A program made the position numbers and the translations under genes. From positions 1 to 34,221 of the forward strand of contig PMES01000150.1 of NCBI GenBank assembly GCA_003154775.1: a stretch of 34,221 nucleotides of DNA, read 5' to 3'. Below the pieces are notes generated by a model, which saw nothing but the letters and a program-made list of their open reading frames with translations, was not told where the DNA came from and did not search any database. Positions 1-8,286 of this stretch are shown here, one piece after another. This DNA comes from Acidobacteriota bacterium. Lineage in GTDB: Bacteria > Acidobacteriota > Terriglobia > Acidiferrales > UBA7541. How positions within the stretch are numbered: the first letter of the stretch is position 1; every line of letters begins with the position of its first letter.

Positions 1-1329
1 GATTACGACAACGACGGCTACGACGATCTCTTCGTAACCGCACTGGGGCAGAGCCGGCTCTTCCACAACAATGGCAACGGCACATTCACGGATGTGACGC
101 AAAAAGCGGGATTACTGGGGCCGAAGGAATTCAGCACCAGCGCGGCATGGGTGGACTACGACAGGGACGGCAAGCTGGACCTGGTGGTGGGGAATTACGT
201 GCAATGGTCGCTCGAAGGTGATCTCTACTGCACGCTCGATGGCAAGAGCAAATCGTATTGCACGCCAGAGTCTTACAAGGGTGCGTCCGTGCGGCTCTGG
301 CACAATCGCGGCGACGGCACATTTGAAGATGTGACCAAGAAGGCGGGCGTTTGGGAGCCCACCTCAAAGACACTGGGAATCGCGATTTTGGACTATGACA
401 ACGATGGCTGGCCCGACTTGCTGTTTTCCAACGACACCCAGCCGAACAAGCTCTATCGCAATAATGGCAACGGCACGTTCACGGAGAAGGCCGTCGTGGC
501 GGGCGTGGCCTTCAGCGAGGATGGCGTGGCGCGCGCGGGAATGGGCGTGGATGCGGCCGATTACGATCGCTCTGGCATGGCCAGCATCCTGATCACGAAT
601 TTTCCCAACCAGATGCTCTCGCTGTATCACAACGAAGGGAAAGGATTGTTTGTGGATGAAGCGCCACGCTCCGAGGTGGGGCGCAATTCCCTGCTCACCC
701 TGGGGTTCGGCTGTTTTTTCTTCGATTACGACCTGGATGGCTGGCCGGACATTCTGATCGCCAATGGACACATTGACGGCGACATCCAGCGTGTGCAGCC
801 CAATGTGAAGTACGCCATGCCGCCGCACATATTCCGCAACCTCGGAAAAGGGAATTTTCAGGAAGTGACGAAGAGCCTGGGCGCGGGTTTCGCCACGCCG
901 CGCGTGGGACGTGGCGCGGCTTATGGCGATGTCAACAACGATGGCCGGCTGGACCTCCTGCTCTCGACCAACGGCGGGCCGGTCTATCTTTTTGAGAACG
1001 ATTTCATCGGCAGTGCAGCCGCGGCGAATAAAAGCCTGCGTATAAAACTGATCGGAACGAAATCCAATCGCGATGGCATCGGCACGGTCGTGAGATTGAC
1101 CGCCGGCGGTGAATCCCAGTCAGAGATGCTGCGTAGCGGCTCCAGTTACCTTTCGGCAAGCGAACTGGTGTTGACCTTTGGCCTTGCGATGCACGAGCAG
1201 GCGGATAGCATCGAAATTCGCTGGCCCAGCGGGCAGGTAGACAAGCTGGCGAATGTGGCGGCGGGCCAAACCATCACCGTGACAGAAGGAAAGGGCATCA
1301 CCGGCAGTAGGAAATACGGCACGCGCTAG
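1..1329 (+). CDS. FG-GAP/VCBS repeat protein with C-terminal UnbV (ASPIC) domain, CRTAC1-like, 5' truncated
   Basis: The reading frame is open from the first base and ends at TAG 1327-1329, so the N-terminus lies outside the window; a GTG at 94 is only an internal valine. The sequence shows repeated Asp-rich calcium-binding motifs of the DxDxDGxxD type (for example DYDNDGYDDL at the very start, and DYDRDGKLDL, DYDNDGWPDL, DYDLDGWPDI and DVNNDGRLDL further on), typical of FG-GAP/VCBS beta-propeller blades. The last 110 residues or so match the ASPIC/UnbV type, ending with a segment containing IEIRWPSGQVDKL. Such proteins are normally secreted or surface proteins in Acidobacteriota and Planctomycetota, and their ligand or substrate is mostly unknown. 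The gene is convergent with hypF, and their stop codons overlap in the tetramer CTAG. A functional link to the hydrogenase genes is not indicated. Confidence 0.88.
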   Translation, partial: DYDNDGYDDLFVTALGQSRLFHNNGNGTFTDVTQKAGLLGPKEFSTSAAWVDYDRDGKLDLVVGNYVQWSLEGDLYCTLDGKSKSYCTPESYKGASVRLWHNRGDGTFEDVTKKAGVWEPTSKTLGIAILDYDNDGWPDLLFSNDTQPNKLYRNNGNGTFTEKAVVAGVAFSEDGVARAGMGVDAADYDRSGMASILITNFPNQMLSLYHNEGKGLFVDEAPRSEVGRNSLLTLGFGCFFFDYDLDGWPDILIANGHIDGDIQRVQPNVKYAMPPHIFRNLGKGNFQEVTKSLGAGFATPRVGRGAAYGDVNNDGRLDLLLSTNGGPVYLFENDFIGSAAAANKSLRIKLIGTKSNRDGIGTVVRLTAGGESQSEMLRSGSSYLSASELVLTFGLAMHEQADSIEIRWPSGQVDKLANVAAGQTITVTEGKGITGSRKYGTR

Positions 1330-3641
1330 GAGCTTGACTCAGTAATGCGCAGGCGATGCGCGGCGACGAGCGCCTGCCCCAGGCTGATGCCGCCGTCGCC
1401 GGCAGGCACCTCGGTGTGAAAATACACTTCAAAATTCTGTTTGCGCAGCGCGGCAAGCAGCAGCCGGAACAACAGAATATTCTGAAAACAGCCGCCGCTG
1501 AGGCATACGCGATTCAGCCCATGCGATTCGCGAAGTTTCTCCGCAAGCCCGAGAAATAACGACGCCAGGCCATTGTGAAACCTGCGGCTGATGTCCGCGG
1601 CGCGCACTCCCCGGCGAATATCGCGCAGCAGCCAATCGAAGAGCGAATGCGTACCGATCCGCCACGTTTCTCCGGTGAGCTGCAAGTCAAAAGGATAAGC
1701 GCTCTCGTCAGTGGATTCATGGGCCGCCATTTCGAGTTCAATGGCGGCTTGCGCTTCATAGTTCACCGTGGTACGCAAGCCGATCAAAGCGGCCACGGCA
1801 TCGAAAAGACGCCCGCAGCTCGAGGTGAGCGGAGAATTCACGCCGCGTTCGATCATTTGCAGAAGGATATCCAGATTGCGCCGGTCCAGATCCTTGACGA
1901 AAGGAATCTCCGGGCCGGCCAGAGGCTTGCCGAAGTGTTTCGCGAGGTAGCTCACCGCGATGCGCCAGGGCTCGCGAATCGCGGCCTCGCCACCCGGCAG
2001 AGCCACGTATTCCAGGTGGGCGGCGCGCTGAAAATTAACGTAGTCCGCAAGGAGCACTTCCCCGCCCCAGATTGCGCCATCGGTGCCATAGCCGGTGCCG
2101 TCAAGAGCGATGCCGATCACTCTGCCGTCAATATGGTTTTCCGCCATGCACGCGGCGATGTGCGCGTGATGGTGTTGCACGCCGATCAGCCTTACATCCG
2201 CCCGCCCCAGTGCCCATTTGGTCGAGAAATAATCCGGATGCAGATCGTAGGCGATCACTTTGGGTTGCACTTCCAGGATGCGCTGCAGGTGCTCGACGGC
2301 CTCTTCAAAAAAACGGCAGCTTTCCAGATTCTCCAGATCGCCCACGTGCTGGCTGAGGAACGCTTCGCTGCCGCGCACAATGCACACGGTGTTTTTCAGC
2401 TCTCCGCCAACCGCCAGGATGGGCGGCGATTCGCTCTCCAACGCCACAGGCGCGGGCACAAACCCACGGGAGCGGCGCAGCTTTTGCGTTTGGCCCGCTG
2501 CCTGGCGCACAACGGAATCGTCGCAACGCCGCAGGATGTCGCGGTTGTGAATAAGGAACGCGTCGGCAATGCCGCGCAGGCGCTGCACGGCCTCGTCATT
2601 GTCAATGGCGATGGGCTCTTCGCTGAGGTTGCCGCTGGTCATCACAAGAGCATCGCATCTGCCACTGGCCAACAAGAGATGGTGGAGCGGCGTATATGGT
2701 AAAAAGACGCCGAGAAAGCGGTTGCGCGGCGCGACGCCAGGGGCCACATGCACTTCGAGCCGGCGCGGCAACAGCACAATCGACCGCTCGCGTGCAAGAA
2801 GCGATTTGCGCTCAGCTTCTTCGACAACACAGAAGCGCTCGGCATTTTCGATGCGCCTCACCATGACGGCAAACGGTTTGTCCACCCGGCGTTTGTGCTC
2901 ACGCAAACGATCCACGGCCGCGTCGTTTATTGCGTCGCAGGCCAGGTGAAATCCGCCGAGTCCCTTGATGGCAACGATGGCGCCGCTTTCCAGCAAGCGC
3001 GCGGCTTCCCGAATGGGTTCCGCGATGTCCGCGCGTGCGCCGTTATCGTCGAGGAGTTCCACCTGCGGGCCGCAATCCCAGCAAGCGTTGGGCTGCGCGT
3101 GGAAGCGGCGGTTTGCAGGATCGTCGTATTCCGCCTGGCAGGCCGCGCACATTTTGAACGAAGCCATGGACGTGCGCGCGCGGTCGTAGGGAATATCGTG
3201 AATGATGGTGAAGCGCGGCCCGCAATTCGTGCAGTTGATGAACGGATAGCGGAAACGGCGGTCGCGGGGATTGGCCATTTCGCGCAGGCAATCCTCGCAA
3301 ACCGCTACGTCCGGAGAGATCAGCGCCTTGGGGGGCTGATCGAGGCGGCTGGAAAGAATGAGAAACGTTGTGTCCGGCTGCAATTCGACATCGCGCGGCG
3401 CCAGCGAAGTGATTTTCGCGAGCGGCGGAATTTCCTTCGGTAATCTTGCGAGAAACGACGCGATGGAATCCGCTGGCCCCTGCACTTCGATGCTCACGCC
3501 CGCCGGTGTATTGGCGATGAAGCCCGCGAGATTGCATTCACCGGCCAGCCGGTAGATGAACGGGCGGAAGCCGACGCCCTGGACAATGCCGGTGACGTCG
3601 ATGGCTTTGCGAAGTACGCCCGTTTGTGACGCTGGCGTCAT
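1326..3641 (-). CDS. hypF: Carbamoyltransferase HypF, [NiFe]-hydrogenase maturation
   Basis: HypF converts carbamoyl phosphate to a carbamoyl-adenylate and transfers the carbamoyl group to the C-terminal cysteine of HypE, the first step in making the CN ligands of the NiFe site. The protein is about 771 residues, usual for the family. It shows an N-terminal acylphosphatase domain (GIVQGVGFRPFIYR near residue 20), two Cys4 zinc-finger motifs (VCEDC ... NCTNCGPR and MCAAC ... CWDCGP, about residues 115-190), a YrdC-like domain (KGLGGFHLACDA and MTSGNLSEEPIA) and a C-terminal Kae1-like domain with metal-binding HHHAHIAACM. The start chosen is ATG 3641; a TTG nine bases upstream is possible, and neither has a clear Shine-Dalgarno sequence. 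It is the last gene of the hyp operon, 19 bases after hypB. Confidence 0.95.
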   Translation of the reverse strand: MTPASQTGVLRKAIDVTGIVQGVGFRPFIYRLAGECNLAGFIANTPAGVSIEVQGPADSIASFLARLPKEIPPLAKITSLAPRDVELQPDTTFLILSSRLDQPPKALISPDVAVCEDCLREMANPRDRRFRYPFINCTNCGPRFTIIHDIPYDRARTSMASFKMCAACQAEYDDPANRRFHAQPNACWDCGPQVELLDDNGARADIAEPIREAARLLESGAIVAIKGLGGFHLACDAINDAAVDRLREHKRRVDKPFAVMVRRIENAERFCVVEEAERKSLLARERSIVLLPRRLEVHVAPGVAPRNRFLGVFLPYTPLHHLLLASGRCDALVMTSGNLSEEPIAIDNDEAVQRLRGIADAFLIHNRDILRRCDDSVVRQAAGQTQKLRRSRGFVPAPVALESESPPILAVGGELKNTVCIVRGSEAFLSQHVGDLENLESCRFFEEAVEHLQRILEVQPKVIAYDLHPDYFSTKWALGRADVRLIGVQHHHAHIAACMAENHIDGRVIGIALDGTGYGTDGAIWGGEVLLADYVNFQRAAHLEYVALPGGEAAIREPWRIAVSYLAKHFGKPLAGPEIPFVKDLDRRNLDILLQMIERGVNSPLTSSCGRLFDAVAALIGLRTTVNYEAQAAIELEMAAHESTDESAYPFDLQLTGETWRIGTHSLFDWLLRDIRRGVRAADISRRFHNGLASLFLGLAEKLRESHGLNRVCLSGGCFQNILLFRLLLAALRKQNFEVYFHTEVPAGDGGISLGQALVAAHRLRITESSS

Positions 3642-3660
3642 AGTGAGCAATGAGAGCCCG

Positions 3661-4338
3661 TCAGGAAATCGCCGCGGTGGCTTCCTGCCGGGTTTTCTGC
3701 TGGAGCGCGGCGAGCCAGGCGAGCCACTGATCGAAACCCTCGCCAGTCTTGGAAGAAAGGGCCAGGTAGTCGATCTCCGGATGAATCTTTCGCGCGTTTT
3801 CCAGGGCGAGCTTGGGATCGAATTCGACGTGGGGAAGAAGGTCCGTCTTGGTCAGGATCATCAGCGAAGCGCGGTGAAAAATCCCAGGATATTTCAGCGG
3901 CTTGTCCTCGCCTTCGGTGACGCTCAACAGAACAATTTTCGCCGCTTCGCCCAGGTCGTAGCTGGATGGGCAGACCAGGTTGCCCACATTTTCCACCAGC
4001 AACAAGCCGGGGCCGCGGAAGCCCAGTTCATTCAAATGACGCTCGACCATGCGCGCATCCAGATGGCAAGTCCCTCCCGTAACGATCTGCCGCACCGGAT
4101 AGCCGTAGCGCATGAGGCGCCGGGCGTCGTTGTCCGTCTGCAAATCCCCGGTGAGAACCGCGACTGGCGTGCCCGGCGCAAAGCTTCCCAGCGTTTTTTC
4201 GAGCAGCGCCGTTTTCCCGGAGCCCGGCGAGCTGATGAAATTGACGCAGAGAATGTTCTGTTCGCGGTAGCGCTGGCGCAACTCCGCCGCCAGCCGGTCA
4301 TTCTCGCTGAGGACTTTTTTCTCTACGACTTCTCGCAT
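3661..4338 (-). CDS. hypB: GTPase HypB, nickel insertion accessory protein
   Basis: HypB is the GTPase that works with HypA to deliver nickel to the hydrogenase large subunit after the Fe(CN)2CO group is in place. The 225-residue product has a P-loop (SSPGSGKTALLEK, about residues 37-49), the family motif GGTCHLDARMVERHL with the metal-binding Cys-His pair, ENVGNLVCP, and the G4-like TKTDLLP. It lacks both the N-terminal CxxCGC nickel site and the His-rich stretch seen in some HypB proteins, so it is the short form without nickel storage. The start is ATG 4338; a frame extension to 4488 runs into hypA and looks like a shadow. The start overlaps the end of hypA by 16 bases, pointing to translational coupling. 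Confidence 0.95.
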   Translation of the reverse strand: MREVVEKKVLSENDRLAAELRQRYREQNILCVNFISSPGSGKTALLEKTLGSFAPGTPVAVLTGDLQTDNDARRLMRYGYPVRQIVTGGTCHLDARMVERHLNELGFRGPGLLLVENVGNLVCPSSYDLGEAAKIVLLSVTEGEDKPLKYPGIFHRASLMILTKTDLLPHVEFDPKLALENARKIHPEIDYLALSSKTGEGFDQWLAWLAALQQKTRQEATAAIS

Positions 4339-4682
4339 GGCTCCTCCAACTCCAGATAGGCAATATCCAATTCCGTGCCGCCGATGCAGGTGCTTCGCGC
4401 CTCGCCGCATTTCGGACAGGTCAGTTCCCAGTCTTTCACCACAAATTCCTCTCCGCACGCGAGACACTTCTGGCGCCGTGGACACCACTCAATTTCGAGC
4501 CGCAGGTGCTCCAGCGGCGTTTTTAGCGTCAACGCCTCAAACGCAAAAGCGAGGGCATCGCGATCTACATTGGAAAGTTCCCCGATGCGCACGCCGACGG
4601 CGGTGAACTGCGCGTCCGGGCGGCGGCGCGCTTCGGCTTCGATCGATTCTATAATTGAGGAAGCGATACCGACCTCGTGCAA
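4323..4682 (-). CDS. hypA: Nickel chaperone HypA, zinc-containing, TTG start
   Basis: HypA binds nickel through its N-terminus and a structural zinc through two CxxC pairs, and passes nickel to the hydrogenase large subunit with HypB. The 119-residue product begins MHEVGIASSI, so the conserved His2 and Glu3 of the nickel site fix the start at TTG 4682, which is preceded by an AAGGGGG Shine-Dalgarno sequence. The zinc ligands are C73/C76 (CLAC) and C89/C92 (CPKC). The gene begins 9 bases after hypE stops and overlaps hypB by 16 bases. The rare start codon may lower its translation relative to its neighbours. Identification is firm. Confidence 0.95.
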   Translation of the reverse strand: MHEVGIASSIIESIEAEARRRPDAQFTAVGVRIGELSNVDRDALAFAFEALTLKTPLEHLRLEIEWCPRRQKCLACGEEFVVKDWELTCPKCGEARSTCIGGTELDIAYLELEEPCEKS

Positions 4683-4691
4683 TGGGCCCCC

Positions 4692-5756
4692 TTAACAAAT
4701 GCGCGGCAGTTGATCGCCGGTCAGCATGTCAACGATGCGCGTGGTGCCGAATGGCGTGCGCATCACCACCATGCGCGGATGCCCGGAGGTCACGCGGCCG
4801 ATGATGCGCGCGTCTTTGCCAAGCGGATGATTCTGCAACGCCCGCAAAGCTGCCTCGGCGGAGTCCGGCGCAACAATCGCCACCAGTTTCCCCTCATTCG
4901 CAACATAGAGCGGATCGAGACCCAGCATCTCACAAGCGCCACGCACCTCTTCCCGAACCGGGATGGAAGTTTCTTCCAGCTCCATACCGACGCCGGAGCT
5001 GGCGGCAATTTCATTCAGCGTGCTGGAAAGTCCACCGCGCGTGGGATCACGCAAGCAGCGCACCTCCCGCGTCGCTTCCAACAAGCTTGCCACCAGCGTA
5101 TGCAGCGGTGCGGAATCGCTTTGCACCGCGGTTTCAAATTGCAGCCCTTCGCGTTCGGCCAAAATCGCGATGCCATGATCGCCGAGCATCCCGCTCACCA
5201 GAATCGCGTCGCCAGGCCGCGCTTGTGCCGCAGAAAGGGTTATGCCCTCGCGCACCAGGCCGATGCCGGTGGTATTGATGAAGATGCCGTCGGCGCTTCC
5301 CTTCTCCACAACCTTGGTGTCACCAGTCACAATTTCCACACCTGCGTTTGCGGCAGCCTCGTGCATGGAACCGACGACGCGGCGCAGCGTTTCGATCGGC
5401 AAACCTTCTTCCAAAATGAATGCGGCGCTCAGCCACAACGGTTCGGCGCCGCCCATGGCCAGGTCGTTGATGGTGCCATGCACGGCCAGCGAGCCGACGT
5501 CGCCTCCGCGAAAAATCAGGGGTTTCACGACAAAGGAATCCGTGGTGATGGCTAGCCGCACGCCGTTCAAGGAAACGATGGCTTGATCTTCCAGGCGATT
5601 CAGGACGGGATTTCCGAGCGCGGGGAGAAATACGTTTTGCAGCAACTCCGCGCTGAGTTTGCCGCCGCTGCCGTGGCCCAGAAGGATGCGCCCGCCTGCC
5701 GGAAGCGGCACGGGGCAGGAAAAAGCGGCCAGGTCCTTGGTCTCGTCTTTGGACAC
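4692..5756 (-). CDS. hypE: Hydrogenase expression/formation protein HypE
   Basis: HypE accepts the carbamoyl group from HypF on its C-terminal cysteine and dehydrates it with ATP to a thiocyanate, the source of the cyanide ligands. The sequence ends in PRIC, the invariant tail with the acceptor cysteine as last residue. It contains the PurM-like ATP-binding motifs LLGHGSGGKLSAELL, a segment with HGTINDLAMGGAEP, SGDTKVVEKG-type residues (seen as TGDTKVVEKG) and DPTRGGLSSTLNEIA. The start chosen is GTG 5756, four bases after the hypD stop, giving 354 residues. The frame is open much further upstream into hypD, but that part has no family similarity, and no Met codon lies near the expected N-terminus. 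The Shine-Dalgarno sequence is not obvious, so coupling to hypD is likely. Confidence 0.94.
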   Translation of the reverse strand: MSKDETKDLAAFSCPVPLPAGGRILLGHGSGGKLSAELLQNVFLPALGNPVLNRLEDQAIVSLNGVRLAITTDSFVVKPLIFRGGDVGSLAVHGTINDLAMGGAEPLWLSAAFILEEGLPIETLRRVVGSMHEAAANAGVEIVTGDTKVVEKGSADGIFINTTGIGLVREGITLSAAQARPGDAILVSGMLGDHGIAILAEREGLQFETAVQSDSAPLHTLVASLLEATREVRCLRDPTRGGLSSTLNEIAASSGVGMELEETSIPVREEVRGACEMLGLDPLYVANEGKLVAIVAPDSAEAALRALQNHPLGKDARIIGRVTSGHPRMVVMRTPFGTTRIVDMLTGDQLPRIC

Positions 5757-5760
5757 GGAA

Positions 5761-6858
5761 TCAGAGTGTAACGAGGTGGCGCCGGTATTGGTGATAGGCC
5801 GCACACGCACCTTCCGAGGATACCATTGGCGCGCCCAGCGGCTTTTCGGGCGTGCAGCGCGTTCCAAACGCCGAACAGTCGGTGGGTTTCTTGAGGCCGA
5901 GCAGAACCTCCGCGCTGATGCACTCGCTCGGCTCCTCCGCGCAAACGTCCGCGAGATCGAACAACCTTTCGGCATCGAAGGCGGCGAATTTCTCCTTGAG
6001 CCGCAAGCCGCTCTCCGGAATCGGGCCGATGCCGCGCCATTTCCGGTCGGAAACTTCAAACACGCGCGCGACAGCCTCCTGCGCCGGCCGGTTCCCTTCA
6101 TACTGCACCGATCGCGAGTACTGATTCTCGACCTCGGCGCGGCCTTCCTCGAGTTGCGCCACGAGCATGTGAATCGCTTCCAGCAGGTCGATGGGCTCAA
6201 ACCCGCCGACGACAATCGGCACGTGGAATTCGCGCACCAGGTTTTCGTAGTCGCGCATCCCCACCACGGTGCAGACATGGCCGGGCGCGATGAATCCCTG
6301 CACGCGATTTTTCGGCGAGCTCAGCAGAGTGCGGATCGCCGGAGGCACGAGCACGTGGGAAACGAGCAAGCTGAAATTGCGCAGCCCCAGGCGCTCGGCT
6401 TGCAGCACGACCATGGCGTGCGCCGGCGCTGTCGTCTCAAACCCAATCGCAAAGAAAACCACTTGGCGTCCCGGCTGGCTGCGCGCCAACTCTACCGCAT
6501 CGGTCGGCGAGTACACGACGCGCACATCGCCGCCTTCCGCCTTCACGTGAAATAAATCCGTTTCCGAACCTGGCACACGCAGCATGTCTCCATAAGAGAC
6601 CAGCGTCACTTCGGGGAGGCGCGCCAGCGCAATGGCGCGGTCGATCATTTCCAGCGGTGTCACGCACACCGGGCATCCGGGTCCGTGCACAAGTTGCACG
6701 CTTTCGCCGAGCAGGTCGTCGATCCCATAGCGCATCAACGTATGCGTCTGCCCGCCGCAAATCTCCATCAGCACCCACGGCCGCGTGGAGCGCCGGCGGA
6801 TCTCCGCAGCCAAGGCGTGCGCGATCTTGACGTCGCGGTATTCGTCCAGGTACTTCAT
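5761..6858 (-). CDS. hypD: HypD, Fe(CN)2CO assembly scaffold
   Basis: HypD, in complex with HypC, is the iron-sulfur scaffold on which the Fe(CN)2CO unit of the [NiFe] site is built. The 365-residue protein has the conserved MEICGGQTH (Cys34) and [11 protein letters not shown] (Cys62 and Cys65) motifs, with further family motifs [10 protein letters not shown] and FIAPGHVC. Near the C-terminus, cysteines in [19 protein letters not shown] and GACAAY match the [4Fe-4S]-binding region. The ATG at 6858 overlaps the hypC TGA in an ATGA, which is the usual coupling of the two partner proteins. Confidence 0.96.
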   Translation of the reverse strand: MKYLDEYRDVKIAHALAAEIRRRSTRPWVLMEICGGQTHTLMRYGIDDLLGESVQLVHGPGCPVCVTPLEMIDRAIALARLPEVTLVSYGDMLRVPGSETDLFHVKAEGGDVRVVYSPTDAVELARSQPGRQVVFFAIGFETTAPAHAMVVLQAERLGLRNFSLLVSHVLVPPAIRTLLSSPKNRVQGFIAPGHVCTVVGMRDYENLVREFHVPIVVGGFEPIDLLEAIHMLVAQLEEGRAEVENQYSRSVQYEGNRPAQEAVARVFEVSDRKWRGIGPIPESGLRLKEKFAAFDAERLFDLADVCAEEPSECISAEVLLGLKKPTDCSAFGTRCTPEKPLGAPMVSSEGACAAYHQYRRHLVTL

Positions 6859-7124
6859 GATGGAGTGGGATCCATGCCACCCGGAGCAAGCTCTTCGGCG
6901 AGGACGCCCATGCTTTCCAGCAGGGCGTAGGTGCGTTCTGCTTCGTCTTTGTCCACCACGCTGATGGCGAATCCCACGTGCACCATCACGTAGTCGCCGA
7001 CGTTGGCCTCCGGTACGAAATCGAGGCAGGCCTGCCGCGTGATGCCGCCAAACTGGATACGCCCGGAACGCACGCCGTCCAGCACATCGATTTGCGAGAC
7101 TTTACCGGGAATCGCCAGGCACAT
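6855..7124 (-). CDS. hypC: HypC/HupF family hydrogenase assembly chaperone
   Basis: HypC is the small chaperone that binds HypD and carries the Fe(CN)2CO group to the large-subunit precursor. The 89-residue product starts MCLAIPGKV; Cys2 is the essential iron-binding residue, and this fixes the start at ATG 7124, even though the frame is open 19 codons further upstream. A purine-rich GGGGGGAG lies about 9 bases before the ATG. A VHVGFAI motif supplies the conserved histidine. The 172 bases between this gene and the hemerythrin gene upstream (7125-7296) hold no further gene; a weak promoter there cannot be excluded, so hyp could be read both from the hemerythrin promoter and from its own. Confidence 0.95.
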   Translation of the reverse strand: MCLAIPGKVSQIDVLDGVRSGRIQFGGITRQACLDFVPEANVGDYVMVHVGFAISVVDKDEAERTYALLESMGVLAEELAPGGMDPTPS

Positions 7125-7296
7125 GCAGGTACTCCCCCCTGAATTCGAGGATACTGTTTCTCCCCGCGGAAAGATAGGCACGCAGGGACACTCTGCAGCT
7201 CAGGGGCGGCTCCGAGCTGTTAAAATTCCCCTTCGTTCCCGCAAGCGTCCAACGGCACCTTAACGGCGCCGAAGGCGGCAGCCCGCGAGGACAAAC

Positions 7297-7710
7297 TCAG
7301 GCGCCGCGGCCTTCTTTCTCGCGCAGGAAATCGCCAAACGCCACATCCTCGGAAGCGATATGATTCAGCAGCCAGTCGCGTAATTCCTGAACAAGGTGCA
7401 GGCTGGGCGCACTCTCGCCGCGAAAAACACTCTCGCGGATTTCGCGGACTTTCTTCATCAGATGGGTGTGCGACTCAAGATGCGCTTCGTAGCCGGGATA
7501 GCTGTGCAGCCGCATGACCAACTGTTCCGAAAGAAAATGCATGTCCGAAAATTCGATGAATTGTTCCAGGATGTAGCGCGCGGGAGAAAAATCGCCGCCC
7601 TTCTGAAGCGATTCGGAGAGCGAATCCAGCATCTGCATTTGCAGGTCGTGCTCGGTGTCGATCGATTTCTCCCCAATCTTTACGGGCGCGGCGTGTAGGG
7701 TTTCGTTCAT
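7297..7710 (-). CDS. Bacteriohemerythrin (oxygen-binding di-iron protein)
   Basis: This is a 137-residue single-domain hemerythrin with all expected di-iron ligands visible: H21 (TEHD), H58 and E62 (HFLSE), H77 and H81, H117 and D122 (HIASED). Bacteriohemerythrins bind O2 at a non-heme di-iron centre, and in other bacteria they store, carry or sense oxygen. The start is ATG 7710 with GAGG about 8 bases upstream; an upstream in-frame extension to 7794 is not conserved-looking. It is the first gene of the minus-strand hyp cluster, divergent from the hox operon. A role in protecting O2-sensitive maturation or hydrogenase activity is inference from position only. No membrane or signalling domain is attached. 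Confidence 0.92.
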   Translation of the reverse strand: MNETLHAAPVKIGEKSIDTEHDLQMQMLDSLSESLQKGGDFSPARYILEQFIEFSDMHFLSEQLVMRLHSYPGYEAHLESHTHLMKKVREIRESVFRGESAPSLHLVQELRDWLLNHIASEDVAFGDFLREKEGRGA

Positions 7711-8055
7711 CTTTGCCTCTGTAAGAAAGGGAGGATGCGTTCCTGGCCTTCCGGTTGAGACGTGTGCCTGGCTTAGACCAAGCGGGGCATCCATGGGTCA
7801 GTTTGCGCCTGACTGGGTCCACATTCTCCCTAAGGAAATGCGCAACACCGCACGAGGCCCCCGCCAGCGCACTTCTTGATGAGCTTATGTCGCCGCAGGC
7901 AGCCAGGCAAGACCGCTAGGGGCAAACCAAGGCTTTTCGCAAGTAAAACAAGGCAGGCGAATAGCTAATTCGATCCTATTCCCGGAAGCCCCAACCTGCT
8001 TGATAAGAAAAACAGTTAGCTCGCATGGAAAAAATGACGAGGGGAATTCAGTTGG

Positions 8056-8069
8056 GTGAATGCACTCAT
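8056..8069. promoter_or_regulatory. Putative Crp/Fnr-family operator (GTGA-N6-TCAT)
   Basis: The bases read GTGA ATGCAC TCAT, an imperfect dyad matching 7 of 8 positions of the Crp-type GTGA-N6-TCAC core. It sits in the middle of the divergent hyp/hox region, about 345 bases before the hemerythrin start and 220 before hoxE. No good -10 element is seen at the expected spacing on either strand. Which Crp/Fnr relative would bind, if any, cannot be told from the sequence. Confidence 0.35.
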
Positions 8070-8161
8070 CGGCTGTTGAATTTTTCAGCACTCGCGAGTC
8101 TTTCTCTGCAGGTGGCTTGTTTTCAATAGCCTGCGGCAGCCCTCAATTCCTCGTTCGTGCG

Positions 8162-8192
8162 TTGCTGCAATCCGACCGCCGAGGTGTATGAT
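8162..8192 (+). promoter_or_regulatory. Candidate sigma-70-like promoter for the hox operon
   Basis: TTGCTG (8162-8167) and TATGAT (8187-8192) are separated by 19 bases, two more than ideal. Initiation would fall near 8199, giving a leader of about 88 bases to hoxE. The Crp/Fnr-like dyad at 8201-8214 would then cover the first transcribed bases, a repressing position. Alternatively the true start lies near 8249-8252, with the dyad in a class II activating position and a poor -10 (CATAGC, 8240-8245). Confidence 0.3.
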
Positions 8193-8200
8193 GCTGCCGT

Positions 8201-8214
8201 GTGAGCTGCGTCAT
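8201..8214. promoter_or_regulatory. Putative Crp/Fnr-family operator upstream of hoxE
   Basis: The bases read GTGA GCTGCG TCAT and are preceded by T, giving the TGTGA half-site of Crp-type operators. The site lies about 73 bases before the hoxE start. It has the same half-site arrangement as the pair at 14911-14946, which suggests one regulator for hydrogenase and cytochrome genes. This is inference from motif similarity only. Confidence 0.4.
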
Positions 8215-8286
8215 AGTTTAGCGTGATTGGGCATGGCAGCATAGCAGGAGCCCCCCCCCTTGGGCCCCTTACGGGAAAAATAAACT

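Larger units (their letters stand above)
7711..8286. other. Divergent intergenic regulatory region between hemerythrin-hyp and hox operons
   Basis: This 576-base gap has no convincing gene. It lies between two divergently transcribed operons and so should hold both promoters. Visible elements are two GTGA-N6-TCAT dyads (8056-8069 and 8201-8214), a perfect 10-bp palindrome ACTCGCGAGT at 8090-8099, a TATGAT hexamer at 8187-8192, and a run of nine C at 8251-8259 followed by a GGGCCC palindrome, 27 bases before hoxE. I found no sigma-54 -24/-12 motif. The first 80 bases or so upstream of the hemerythrin gene are an open frame but look non-coding. Confidence 0.6.

Noticed and set aside
1575-2702. 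375-codon plus-strand open frame opposite hypF
   Set aside because: Antisense shadow of a well-conserved gene; the His/Arg-rich translation has no recognisable fold.
5757-6278. N-terminal extension of hypE to an upstream start at 6278
   Set aside because: The extra 174 codons overlap hypD in another frame and show no HypE similarity; the conserved GHGSGGKL region begins just after GTG 5756.
7711-8286. Sigma-54 promoter for hydrogenase genes
   Set aside because: Looked for GG-N10-GC type -24/-12 elements on both strands and found none convincing.
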